Below, in pieces: positions 37,501 to 45,600 of a stretch of DNA of 64,000 nucleotides. Source of the DNA: Bacteroidaceae bacterium (GTDB taxonomy: Bacteria; Bacteroidota; Bacteroidia; Bacteroidales; Bacteroidaceae); contig JAFWPH010000003.1 of NCBI GenBank assembly GCA_017509605.1, forward strand, positions 1-64,000, written 5' to 3'. A model generated the notes under the pieces. It was given only the letters and a program-made list of their open reading frames with translations. It was not told the origin of the DNA and ran no database searches. The translations under genes and the position numbers were made by a program. How positions within the stretch are numbered: position 1 is the first letter of the stretch; each line of letters starts with the position of its first letter.

Positions 37501-37970
37501 CTATTGCCACAGAGGTTCCTGCCAACACTCCGTTCTTCCTGAATGCCACAGAGGCAACTACAGGTGCGGGTGAGTTTACTTTCGAGGGCAAGGCAATTGT
37601 GGCTGGCGATCCTGTCGTTGAGGTGGGCGGAACAGGTGACTGCTCGCTTGTAGGTACATACGAGAGAATCACTGTTCCAGAATGCGATGCAAATGGCAGC
37701 TACTATATCCTAAGTGGTGGCAAGTTCTACAGTGTGGACTCTGCAGTGACCATCAAAAACACTCGTTTCTATGTGGCTACAAGTGCACCAGCTGGTTCCA
37801 ACACCCTTGGCTTCATCTTCGAGGGCGACGGTGAGGTTGACGCTATCAACGGCATTGTTGACGCTGAATCTGCTCCTAAGGCTATCTACAACCTCCAGGG
37901 TCAGAAGGTGGACAATCCTGTCAAGGGCGGCATCTACATCATCAACGGTCATAAGGTGCTGATTAAGTGA
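31560..37970 (+). CDS. Giant secreted protein with tyrosine phosphatase domain
   Basis: This 2136-residue protein has a signal peptide (ILLLTMAINAWA). Residues 28-297 and 298-563 are two copies of one module ('VTSITQDDIGDRYFVFVADGQ' aligns with 'ITSISQADITGNYYVFVADGQ'). An Ig-like region (about 570-665) and beta-rich regions follow, two of them resembling carbohydrate-binding modules (about 860-1000 and 1075-1240). Residues about 1510-1740 form a Y_phosphatase3-type domain with 'NVRDMGGW' and the CX5R loop HCMWGADRTG (Cys1642, Arg1648), which looks intact. Three copies of a module with 'RTIKxGMNTVVLPF' or similar surround it (about 1287, 1757, 1918). The end (GGIYIINGHKVLIK) resembles a PorSS-type sorting tail. 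The substrate is unknown; export suggests action outside the cytoplasm. Confidence 0.8.
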   Translation: MAKKNFFTMTILLLTMAINAWANPTLLPEADGWQRVTSITQDDIGDRYFVFVADGQDLMLHSALATNSTQKKNDATTVLYYTTIVQPFRDLSTVFTIEPNGSLYAMRNLEFNTYQLQGSSNVAYWRTNDVTSTSTTSTNAYSAIDLTYADGAWTLTTTRKSRPLGIFNDVNRTPVNGDEVGANAVENAQKFQIYAISKTAFDALRATISTAAIQLPENGVMEAGKWYYYDVEGNGTYTVTSSISLSQIAYTADGSVLVADASSAGAPLEASMELEAGRIYLKAETDATVSFTAGAIVNPLDPADGWTQITSISQADITGNYYVFVADGQSLMLGADHTTSDQNKSGRNHVLFYQAMTEPYRDQAKVFTLEALGDFFAMRNLQNSTYLFQGSSNANYWRTNDITSTSASNAKQWCRVNFVYADGAWTILTILNSRPLGIFGDVAGTPEIGTEVGANSEANAQKFQIYAISKANFEKLTATIASSAVAWPEGGALEAGKWYAYTVAANGSYTIDTDDLNKVLYTLDGSILARDDEQVTTTLQSTMELAAGTIYLKALEATTVTFSTEGFAAAPSIVDGKYIQTLDGVTVGFATPANTNPFAVQGDAKATLTNNITGESAELDMNVSGLTVSFASTALTPGSDYTLTIPAGAVGYSELNANPEAVAIQFYTPALFDGEYYFYNEENKAFMSRGANWGTRAVLDNYGYPVAVSTTDANVTRILFLDNNLYLGSDGYTDKAVDYSSIDWSVEKNDDGLIFKSSNGSYLVKSENEYFRVNGTSATATPFVLKTLEEQKAIVAALQDANIKKAAEAAGLSYTNKATFEQYLADNYSFIDQTSRILSPTVGSQDSWPYTEYSGTTYNTGEYGGEIYASAGAVKQTVNVPVAGLYKLTVSAFFRDGTNENCYAQGQKGYVLSNAYVTVNNTYFAPLRDWYSISTSSTAPNDVGQAKAIMDAGNSDVEIYAYVGDNLTMDIELRVPGKINYGWAIFGNWRLTFIGDEDAIFMAQKDEMAERWESFKEISVQATEHEDFDQVLDNAINLLPSIATEGELAAKDTEVWSALCEFITTHTTPSGQFDITSVITNPNFDKGTVGWESQNGLGYSNGVAEDFGHTSSNISQTLKDMPAGTYTMKVQSFFRTKAYRYANYEYEQGTEIIPAQMFFGTASQAIKSINDDARMQPARPSSDVNGAFRRSIPNSLNGTNDAFVTGQYWNVMSTTLDNAGDITFGLRHSEGKDACWMPFDNFRLYYGAENVNITLSESEPFAVTDDTRANVTLSRTLNAGEYNPVCLPFDVDASVFQSAWTLAGIEDEDGVLTGTLIPVKQLKAGECYWVTVAADIPELHFDDVLVRAYQPDSIPVLWEGGALKGTFNGYKAQVILNEDLSGDITFKEVDFNAVKATVNLENWQVRRFLSEVTYDATSSTQIAKYNVPAPARRDEPHQVFIPVPETSGTLTLTYSTSEDFDNSTTVTATAKDGLIEMLNLEPQQTYYYKVENGATVVSQGQVNTEGNLRQIMLPTVSNVRDMGGWLTAGGNRVNYGFVYRGGELNGDHLMFDGTSLSEADRLELHRLGVLAEIDLREDNDDSVKDVDEAGKKTALGDDAQYIYLNLNMWNAQALQLNSAKFRDVFNFMISNLRDGRNVYFHCMWGADRTGAVGFLLNGLLGATPDQLYKDYELTSLSLAGSREKETLDASDEKLQYIQSLDGSSLQMKFYTYFRDVAGVDPADLDWLIRYLNGDTYDLLTDIEIDESRAYDNTQAYKTANVTLNRTIKVGMNTVVLPFALTAEDIAYLGGADAEAYTVSEYDPAIDDFKFAQLDEVPANNPFFLKATVASADREDGNVFTFEGKTIVAGEPVATVGEVFSLVGTYDETTAVPVSTTDDNYYILNGGKFYNVDSEGVKIKNTRFYILVATPKVEINENESYDNTLAYKSANITLTRTIKEGMNTVVLPFALTADDIAYLGGEEAVAYTVSDYNVATDNIVFAIATEVPANTPFFLNATEATTGAGEFTFEGKAIVAGDPVVEVGGTGDCSLVGTYERITVPECDANGSYYILSGGKFYSVDSAVTIKNTRFYVATSAPAGSNTLGFIFEGDGEVDAINGIVDAESAPKAIYNLQGQKVDNPVKGGIYIINGHKVLIK

Positions 37971-38010
37971 GCGCAAATGCACTGAGCTCGTTCAGGTGCA
38001 TACTGAAAGT

Positions 38011-38052
38011 AAAAAGACGCACGGTGGCTTCTGCCCCATGCGTCTTTTTTTA
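38011..38052 (+). terminator. Terminator after the phosphatase-domain gene
   Basis: AAAAAGACGCA and TGCGTCTTTTT form an 11-base stem around a 17-base loop, followed by more T. It is strong and separates the gene from the next promoter. Confidence 0.9.
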
Positions 38053-38064
38053 ACCACGAAACGC

Positions 38065-38094
38065 TTGTTTTCTGAACATTTCTTAATAATTTTG
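38065..38094 (+). promoter_or_regulatory. Promoter of the beta-helix/dockerin/cohesin gene cluster
   Basis: TTG at 38065-38067 and TAATTTTG at 38087-38094 are 19 bases apart. The leader to the next start codon is about 190 bases, unusually long for this window, and holds no gene or fold that I recognise. Confidence 0.8.
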
Positions 38095-38289
38095 CAATTG
38101 CCTTTTGGGCGGAAGAACTTTTGGGTTCGACCTATCCATAAAGACCAGGAAAGTGTTTTTTTGTTTTCATCCTCAATGATCGGACATCGCCAAAATTCGC
38201 TAAACCAGATATTGGATGAATCATAAACATTGGCTCACGCTTTTTCTGTTATCTCGTTTAACCATTCTGTCTTGGAGCCGGGCGGCATA

Positions 38290-39294
38290 ATGAAACACAA
38301 TAAAACAATGAAAAGACTTTTACTTCTTGCGCTCATACTCATGAGCGGTCTATGCGCAACCAGGCTTTTTGCCCAAAGTACTCTTATGGCTACACTCAGC
38401 CACGAGGGAAACATCACCACCTACAGCGGTGCCAATGCTTTCTCAACCGCCATGAGCGCTGCGGTTGACGGTGACATCATCACATTGTCGCCAGGGGCGT
38501 TCTCGGCAGCCAATATCAACAAAGCGGTGACCATAAGAGGCGCGGGAGGAGCATGCGACACATGGAATGAAGAAGCATTTAACCATGCCACAATCATCAA
38601 TGGAAACGTCTCTTTAAGAACAAGTGAAGCAGTACTCGTGGAAGATGTGTATTTCAACTCATATTTCTATTATGCTTCTGATACAGACAATTCTAACAGC
38701 AAATTCGTAAGATGCAGGTTTAAGATAATCACTGACTCTAACAATTCTCTGAAATTAATTGATGCCCAGTTCATCAATTGTAGAATCAATGAATATGTCT
38801 ATTGCCACTCTGGCAGCAACATGAACTTCACCAACTGCATCGTTGCTAACCCCTATAATAATCAGAATTCATATATGGATTTCCTCAATTGCTACATTAG
38901 TGATAATAGATCGTCATTGGATATATACAACAGCAACTTCAAGAATAGTATATTCTATTATAATAATAATTATTACGCACCCTATCTCAACAGTAGCAAC
39001 AATGCCTCGCATAATGTATCTATAAGAACGAGAACCGATTTCTTTAGTAATGTTCAGCCGAGCATTTCCAACACCTCTGTCACCGAATCATTCCTACTCG
39101 ATGATTACCAGTTGAACGATGCGGCTAAAGCCACCTATCTCGGTACAGACGGCACTGAAATCGGCATCTACGGAGGTGTCATGCCTTTCAAGGCCACACC
39201 CGCTAACCCCCACATCTCAGGCATGAAAGTGGCGCAGAAGACCACCGAAAGCGGCAACCTCAAAGTGGAGATCACCGTCAAAGGATATGAATAA
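38290..39294 (+). CDS. Secreted parallel beta-helix protein
   Basis: The protein has a signal peptide (LLLLALILMSGLCATRLFA) and about 300 residues of right-handed parallel beta-helix. 'AVDGDIITLSPGAFSAANI' followed by 'KAVTIRGAG' is the usual first coil of such proteins, and the later part is extremely rich in Asn, Tyr and Ser ('NYYAPYLNSSNNASHN'), with Asn-ladder-like spacing. The start could be 38290 or 38308; the first is chosen, and the upstream in-frame TTG at 38230 is rejected because it would bury the signal peptide. No sorting tail is visible; the protein ends KVEITVKGYE. Many beta-helix proteins bind or cleave polysaccharides, but no catalytic residues are recognised. The next gene starts after 41 bases. 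Confidence 0.72.
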   Translation: MKHNKTMKRLLLLALILMSGLCATRLFAQSTLMATLSHEGNITTYSGANAFSTAMSAAVDGDIITLSPGAFSAANINKAVTIRGAGGACDTWNEEAFNHATIINGNVSLRTSEAVLVEDVYFNSYFYYASDTDNSNSKFVRCRFKIITDSNNSLKLIDAQFINCRINEYVYCHSGSNMNFTNCIVANPYNNQNSYMDFLNCYISDNRSSLDIYNSNFKNSIFYYNNNYYAPYLNSSNNASHNVSIRTRTDFFSNVQPSISNTSVTESFLLDDYQLNDAAKATYLGTDGTEIGIYGGVMPFKATPANPHISGMKVAQKTTESGNLKVEITVKGYE

Positions 39295-39335
39295 TACTGC
39301 CCTTCGCTACGTTGTTATAATCATAAAGAAAGGAT

Positions 39336-42300
39336 ATGTTTATGCGAAGACATATATTATTCATCTTGTTCCTATGCCTTCACTATGTGGCACGGGGACA
39401 AACCGAATCGCTGACCTGCCGATTCTTGGTCGATAACAAACCACTGACTGAGAAGAAAGTCGCGGCGAAGGACGCCACCACGACCTTTGACCTCGACATG
39501 TCGGCACTCCCAGAGGGACTACACACCCTCTCCGCGCAACTCATCGCTTCCGACGGAGCCGTTACCTCCGCCTTGCGTGAAATCTTCTACCGAACTGTCC
39601 CAATGGTCGATACATCCATCAAGTCGTTGACCTGCCGTTTTATGGTCGATAACAAACCGCTGACAGAGAAGGCCATCTCCGCGAACAGCGGAACCACGAC
39701 CTTCGACCTCGACATGTCGGCTCTGCCCGAGGGGCTGCATACCCTGTCGGTGCAGATTGTCACGCCCACAGGTGAAGTGACCTCCGCCTTGCGCGACATC
39801 TTCTACCGTGTGCCTGCCGACCTGGAGTCTATTGTCACCAAATGCTACTACAGAATCGACAAAGGCGACTTTATCTATGAGGCCGACATCAGCGCAGACG
39901 GCACCTATCACTTCAACCTTGATCTCTCGGCGCTCGAACTGGGATTGCACAGCATCACCTTCATGCTCTCTGACGACAAAGTCACATACAGTACAGTCTC
40001 TGAGACCTTCTTTGTGGAGAAGATGCCGGTGTCAGGAGGTGACATCAACCGCTACGACTATTGGCTGAACGATAATATGGATACTTATACCACGGTGAAC
40101 ATCGACAATCCTCAGCCAACCTTCACACTGGTTAAGCAACTGCCATTGCCTGTGCAGCCTTTCAGTAGCCAACGTTACGAGTTTTGCATTGAGAATGACC
40201 AGCCCACCGTCTATGGACAGAACGACATCCACTTCCGCTTCTTCGACAGCAACGGAGGAATGGTGGATGGCGAGGAACGCTACTCCGACGCGCGGATGAA
40301 AGAGGCGCTGACCAACCTGCAGACCATAGAATCCGAAGTGGCTGCCACTATCAATAAGCCTGCGGAGAACACCATCAAGTGGTTTACCTTGCAGGCATCC
40401 TGGAGCGACAGCCTCATCTTCAAGACGTCCAAAACATGCATGATGGAATTGTATTCACCAACCGGCAAGAAAATCTACAGTGCAAAGGACGCAACATCCG
40501 CCAATTGGGGAGGATGTCATGCCCCTGAGGATGGCACTTACTACCTCGCTGTACACGACGTGAGCGACAAGAATGTCACGACTCTTGATGTCGACTATAT
40601 CAGAATCGACAAGGACTGTATCGTTCTTGACGAGAAATCGACCACAGCTCCTACCGATACTACCAACGTCTTCGTGAGAGTGAAGCGAACCATCACCGCA
40701 GGAAGGTGGAATAGCATCGTCCTGCCATTCGACATGGATGGTAAACAGATTACCGCAGCCTTTGGTGCAGATGCACGCATCCTTGACTTCACAGGCCATG
40801 AGGCTTATCCTGACAGTCAAGGCAAGACCAACTACATCAAGGTCAACTTCAGCACACTCGACATCAGTCAGGGCATGAAGGCGAACCGTCCTTACCTCAT
40901 CAAAGTGAAGGAGGCTGTCAATGAGTGGATGCTCAACGGGGTTGATGTCAGTGCTGATGCCACACCGATGAACACCGCTCTGGAACGTACCGACAAAGAA
41001 TGGAGTGAGTTCACAGGCACCTATACAGCCAATACCGCTGTACCGACCAATTGTCTCTACCTCAACAACGACAAGTTCTACTATGCTACGACTTCCACAC
41101 GACTCAACGCATTCAATGCCTATTTCGACCTTTCAGATGTGCTGACAGACCGCAGCAGCGGTTACACGGACAACATTGAGCTTTGCATCAACGGCGGTAT
41201 GAATCCCACTGACTGGGCCATACTCAATGAGGTGTATGCCGACTTGAAAGGTGATAAGACATGGACAAGAAAATGGAATCTCGGTGATGATGCTGGTGAT
41301 GCAACCACTCTGCCAGGAGTAACTTTGGAGAATAACCGTGTCACCGCCATCGACCTGAGCGACAACAAACTGCAGGGCGAGTTCCCCTACGCATTGCTGA
41401 AATTGGAGAAACTCCGTACGCTAAACCTTTCCCACAATTCTCTCACAGGCGACATCGGTATAGGACTGACTCAATATAGGCAAGCTAACAACGGATTCCT
41501 GGCCAAGGTGACCTCACTTGACATCTCACACAACGCTATCAATGGTAATATAGGAGAGTTTGCAGGGCATTGCTCTGATCTGACCAGATTAGTGGCTTCC
41601 TACAACCGCCTTGAAGAGGTGAATCCTATGATATCTCAAAAAGTGAGCCTGACCCTCGACCACCAAATCTTGAGCGAACAGGCTATCCATACCACCGATG
41701 CACCTCAGCAACTGAAAGAATTGCCTTCCATCCTCTTCTATAGCCACAGCCTACAGGGCTTCAGCGAAGATGTCTCGCTCAGTCTGACCACTGAGGGATG
41801 GGTTATGAACATGGTGTGGCAGAACAGCAAGATGGTGGTAAGCGGAACAGGGAAAAACAATACTTATAAGGGGGCAAACGGCGCGACAGTGACTGCTACC
41901 TTGACCAGTGGGAACATCACAGCCAACGCTACGACCTTCCCCTTGGCCTTCTCTTTCGACTTGGGTGATGCCAACTTCATCGACGGAGTAAACGCCGCCG
42001 ATCTGCAAGCCACCATACTTTATGCGCTCAACGACTATGACCGTATCTTCAATCATACTGCTGCCGACACGCATACAGATGATGAAATCAACGTCCTCGA
42101 TGTGGTAAGCACGGTGAACATCTTGTTGGAGGAAATGCCTGCCGACAATGAGGAAGTGAACAGGCGCGAGGGACTTGACGCACAGCAGAAGGCGGATGCC
42201 TATATCTTTGTCCGCGACGGCCAACTGGTCATGCAGTCCTCTGTACCCGTGGCAGCTATCGACATCAAGACTTCGGACATGGTAGTTTGGGACATCGAAC

Positions 42301-42626
42301 GCTATGGACTGACACAGACCGCTACGGATCGCGCCTTGGTGGGTTACTCGCTCAACGGGGCCACTCTCCCCGCTGGTGAGGTGGTGCTTGGCAAGTGCGC
42401 TGGCAGCGTGAGGGTGCTCAGCGCAAGTGCCGCTGACGTGGAAGCCAACAGCATCAGCATTGCTATCACGGAAGGCACAGCCACAGGCATCGATGGTATC
42501 GCTGATGATGAGAACGACGAAGAGATGTACACCGTGACGGGTGTTCGCTCCAACCGCAAGGAGGGTGTGCGTATCGTCAGAAAAAACGGAAAGACTGAGA
42601 AAGTTTATTACAACAAGAACAAATGA
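39336..42626 (+). CDS. Secreted LRR protein with dockerin-like domain
   Basis: The 1096-residue protein has a signal peptide (ILFILFLCLHYVARG). Residues about 24-85 and 94-155 are near-identical tandem modules sharing 'FDLDMSALPEGLHTLS', and a third, diverged copy follows to about 230. A 'RTITAGRWNSIVLPFDMDG' module near residue 450 is like those in the phosphatase-domain protein. Leucine-rich repeats span about 663-775 ('LRTLNLSHNSLTGDIG'). Residues 877-930 resemble a type I dockerin: 'GDANFIDGVNAADL' and 'ADTHTDDEINVLDVV' have the 12-residue calcium-loop spacing, although the first has Ile at the fifth position instead of Asp. The end is a diverged sorting-like tail. The stop codon overlaps the start of the next gene (ATGA), which has a cohesin-like domain. 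Confidence 0.75.
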   Translation: MFMRRHILFILFLCLHYVARGQTESLTCRFLVDNKPLTEKKVAAKDATTTFDLDMSALPEGLHTLSAQLIASDGAVTSALREIFYRTVPMVDTSIKSLTCRFMVDNKPLTEKAISANSGTTTFDLDMSALPEGLHTLSVQIVTPTGEVTSALRDIFYRVPADLESIVTKCYYRIDKGDFIYEADISADGTYHFNLDLSALELGLHSITFMLSDDKVTYSTVSETFFVEKMPVSGGDINRYDYWLNDNMDTYTTVNIDNPQPTFTLVKQLPLPVQPFSSQRYEFCIENDQPTVYGQNDIHFRFFDSNGGMVDGEERYSDARMKEALTNLQTIESEVAATINKPAENTIKWFTLQASWSDSLIFKTSKTCMMELYSPTGKKIYSAKDATSANWGGCHAPEDGTYYLAVHDVSDKNVTTLDVDYIRIDKDCIVLDEKSTTAPTDTTNVFVRVKRTITAGRWNSIVLPFDMDGKQITAAFGADARILDFTGHEAYPDSQGKTNYIKVNFSTLDISQGMKANRPYLIKVKEAVNEWMLNGVDVSADATPMNTALERTDKEWSEFTGTYTANTAVPTNCLYLNNDKFYYATTSTRLNAFNAYFDLSDVLTDRSSGYTDNIELCINGGMNPTDWAILNEVYADLKGDKTWTRKWNLGDDAGDATTLPGVTLENNRVTAIDLSDNKLQGEFPYALLKLEKLRTLNLSHNSLTGDIGIGLTQYRQANNGFLAKVTSLDISHNAINGNIGEFAGHCSDLTRLVASYNRLEEVNPMISQKVSLTLDHQILSEQAIHTTDAPQQLKELPSILFYSHSLQGFSEDVSLSLTTEGWVMNMVWQNSKMVVSGTGKNNTYKGANGATVTATLTSGNITANATTFPLAFSFDLGDANFIDGVNAADLQATILYALNDYDRIFNHTAADTHTDDEINVLDVVSTVNILLEEMPADNEEVNRREGLDAQQKADAYIFVRDGQLVMQSSVPVAAIDIKTSDMVVWDIERYGLTQTATDRALVGYSLNGATLPAGEVVLGKCAGSVRVLSASAADVEANSISIAITEGTATGIDGIADDENDEEMYTVTGVRSNRKEGVRIVRKNGKTEKVYYNKNK

Positions 42627-45600
42627 ACGCTACGACAATGAGAACAAGATATCTTATCACGCTCTTGGCAACATTGTTGCTTGGCGTGCAGAATACTCTG
42701 GGACAGAACACACTGACCATACCCGACTTGACGGTGATGCTTGAACAGCCAGCTACTTTGTCCGTTGAACTCGACAACAAGGACGAGGTGGTGGCTCTGC
42801 AGTTTACGCTCACAGTTCCTGAGGGCATCTCGCTCGATGCCACCACAGCGAAGATGAGCGACAGGTCCAACGGGCACAACGTGACGATGCGTAAGACGGG
42901 CGACAATGCCTATACGGCCATGGTGGCCTCGGGACAGAACAAGGCCGTCAAAGGCAGCACAGGTATACTGATGACCATAGGCTTCACCGCTTTGAGTCCG
43001 CTGAAACCTGGAGACAAGGCAAGCCTCGCTCTCACCAACGTCATCATTTCAGGTAAGGACAGCCGTAACATCGCTACGGGCGGCTCGGGTGGCACCATCA
43101 CCATCTCAAGGATTCCTGACTTGACGGTGAAAGGCATCACCTGCGACAAACAGACAATCAATCCAGGAGAACAGGTCAAAGTGTCGTGGCAAGTGGAAAA
43201 CATAGGCCAGCTCGCTACGGCCAGTGGCTGGAGCGAGCAGGTTTCGCTCGTCAGCGAGGACGGTAACCAGAGAAAACTCATAGCCACCACTCGTCATGAC
43301 GCAGTGATTGCGGTAGGAGCCACTGTCAACCGTCAGGCGGAAATCACTTTGCCACAACTTATCGGCATCGACGGCAACATTCGGTTGCAGGTTCGTGTGG
43401 TACCTGACAGTGAGGCAGGCGAGCCATCTGTTGCACAGGCCAACAACACCATAAATGGTGAAAAAACACTTTGGCTTAATCGCTTGTTGTACTGCGAACT
43501 GACACCGCAGAGGATAGAAGAGAATGGAGGAAGAAGTGTCGCGTTGAAAGTAAGTAGAAGCGGAAGTTGGATGAATGCTGAGACTTTCACCGTTTCCGCG
43601 ACAGCTGATAGCCGTGTCGCCTTCCCGTCAACCATCACGATTCCGGCCAACCAGTCAGCGGCCGTAATCAACGTTAGCGTGACCGACAATACAGAGCTTG
43701 ACGACAATTCCACAGTCACCATGACCGTCACGGGCAATGACTATCCGGAATCTACAGGTTCGTTCGACATTATCGACAACGAGGTGCCATCCCTCACTGT
43801 TACGGCAATGAACGACAAAGGCAAAGAAGTGAGTGAAGTGCAGGAGGAAGGCTCATTCATCGTTCATGTCGTGGCGGAAAAAGCACCCCAAAAAGATGTG
43901 ACGTTGACCTTCTCCTCCGATTTGCCGAAACGCTTCTCCTATCCCTCCCAGTCTGTTCTGAAAGCAGGTAAGAAAGAAGTGGATATTCAGGTAACTGCCA
44001 TTGACGACGACTTGTCGGATATAGAACAAGTGGCTACGTTCACAGTTTCCGCTTTAGGGTATGGTAAGACTGAGTTCAGCCTCGCGTTGCTCGACAATGA
44101 CGCACCGACCCTCGAACTGATTCTGATGCCGAATATCGTATCGGAGGGAGCGGGGGCAGGTGCTGTCAGTGGTACAATACGCCGTACAAGCAATATCAAC
44201 AAATATGCTGCGATACGTCTGTCGGACAATTCCGATGGCGCACTCCAATATCAGAATACGACGCTGAACATGGAAAAAGGAGTGGAAGAGGTGTATTTCA
44301 CCATGGGACCGACCGACAATGGTGTTGTTGACGGAAAGCGCACATACACCATCACCGCTGCAGTCTATTCGACGGCATGCCGTTGTTCAGCCACAGAGCG
44401 TTCTGACGGTTATGTGACAGCTGAACTCACCGTCCTTGATGATGACGGCCCGACGATAGTCATCACGCCTTCAGTGCAGAATGTCAAGGAAGGCAATAAC
44501 GCCACACTCACCATCTCGAGGAACGCCAAGACGACGGAGGCTATCACCGTACAACTGAACTGTGATGGCAACCACAACGCCCAGTTCCCGGCAACGGTCA
44601 CTATTCCCGCTGGAAAAGAGTCGGTAGATGTCAGTGTCGCTTTCCCTGAAAACAATGTGAAGGGTGATAGTAAGGCATTGGTATTCAGTGCTATATCCGA
44701 CGGGTTCGAGATGGGCACATGCATCGTCAATGTCATTGACCAGTCTATGCCCGACGCTACCGTCACTGGCTTGAAGTCTGACCGATTTGACATCAAAGTG
44801 AACGAAACGGTCAATCTCACTTATACCGTCAACAATACGGGTATTACGGATTTGCCCGACACCACCGACATTGTTGTCTTCATCGGGGGTACGGCTGTCG
44901 CTACCCAGAAGTTGGGGAAGAAGGTTGCCCCAGGAACGTCGCTCACACTGAACACTTCAGTCAACTATTTCAGCAACACGGGTGTACTGCCTGTTTGCGT
45001 CACCGTCAATCCCTATAAGACTGTCAAGGAAATCTCCTATGCCAACAACACATCCAACCAACTCCAGATGATCGTTAGCGCGCCGTTCACTGTGTCTGCT
45101 TTCATGGTAGGAAAGGATGATTGCACCCCTGGAGAGACCGTAAAGGTTGAGGGAAAGATCGACGGATCTGATGACGCTATCAGTCAAGCAGAGGTGGAAA
45201 TCTACTACATTCTTGACGGATATCGTCTGACTACAAAAGCTTACACAAATGACAATGGCGAGTTCTCGACCGACATCACGCTCATGAACGGACTCTATGG
45301 CAGCTACAAGTGCGGGGCATGCTATCCGGGCGAGGATGTCACTACCGCCATGGCCACAGTCAATGTCTTTGGCCTCATCATCGAGCGAGGAGCAAATCCA
45401 TGCTTCTATCTGAAGCCTACAGAGGTAAGAACCGGTACCGTCCTCATTCACAATCCAGCCGCGGTGGCTCTCCAGGGCGTCCGGCTCACGATTGGCACTG
45501 TGCCCGACAACCTGACGTTCAAGGGCTCGATACCATCGACCATACCAGCGGATGGCACTGTGGAACTCTCGTATGTCATTACTGGCGAGGCTGAGTCGGA

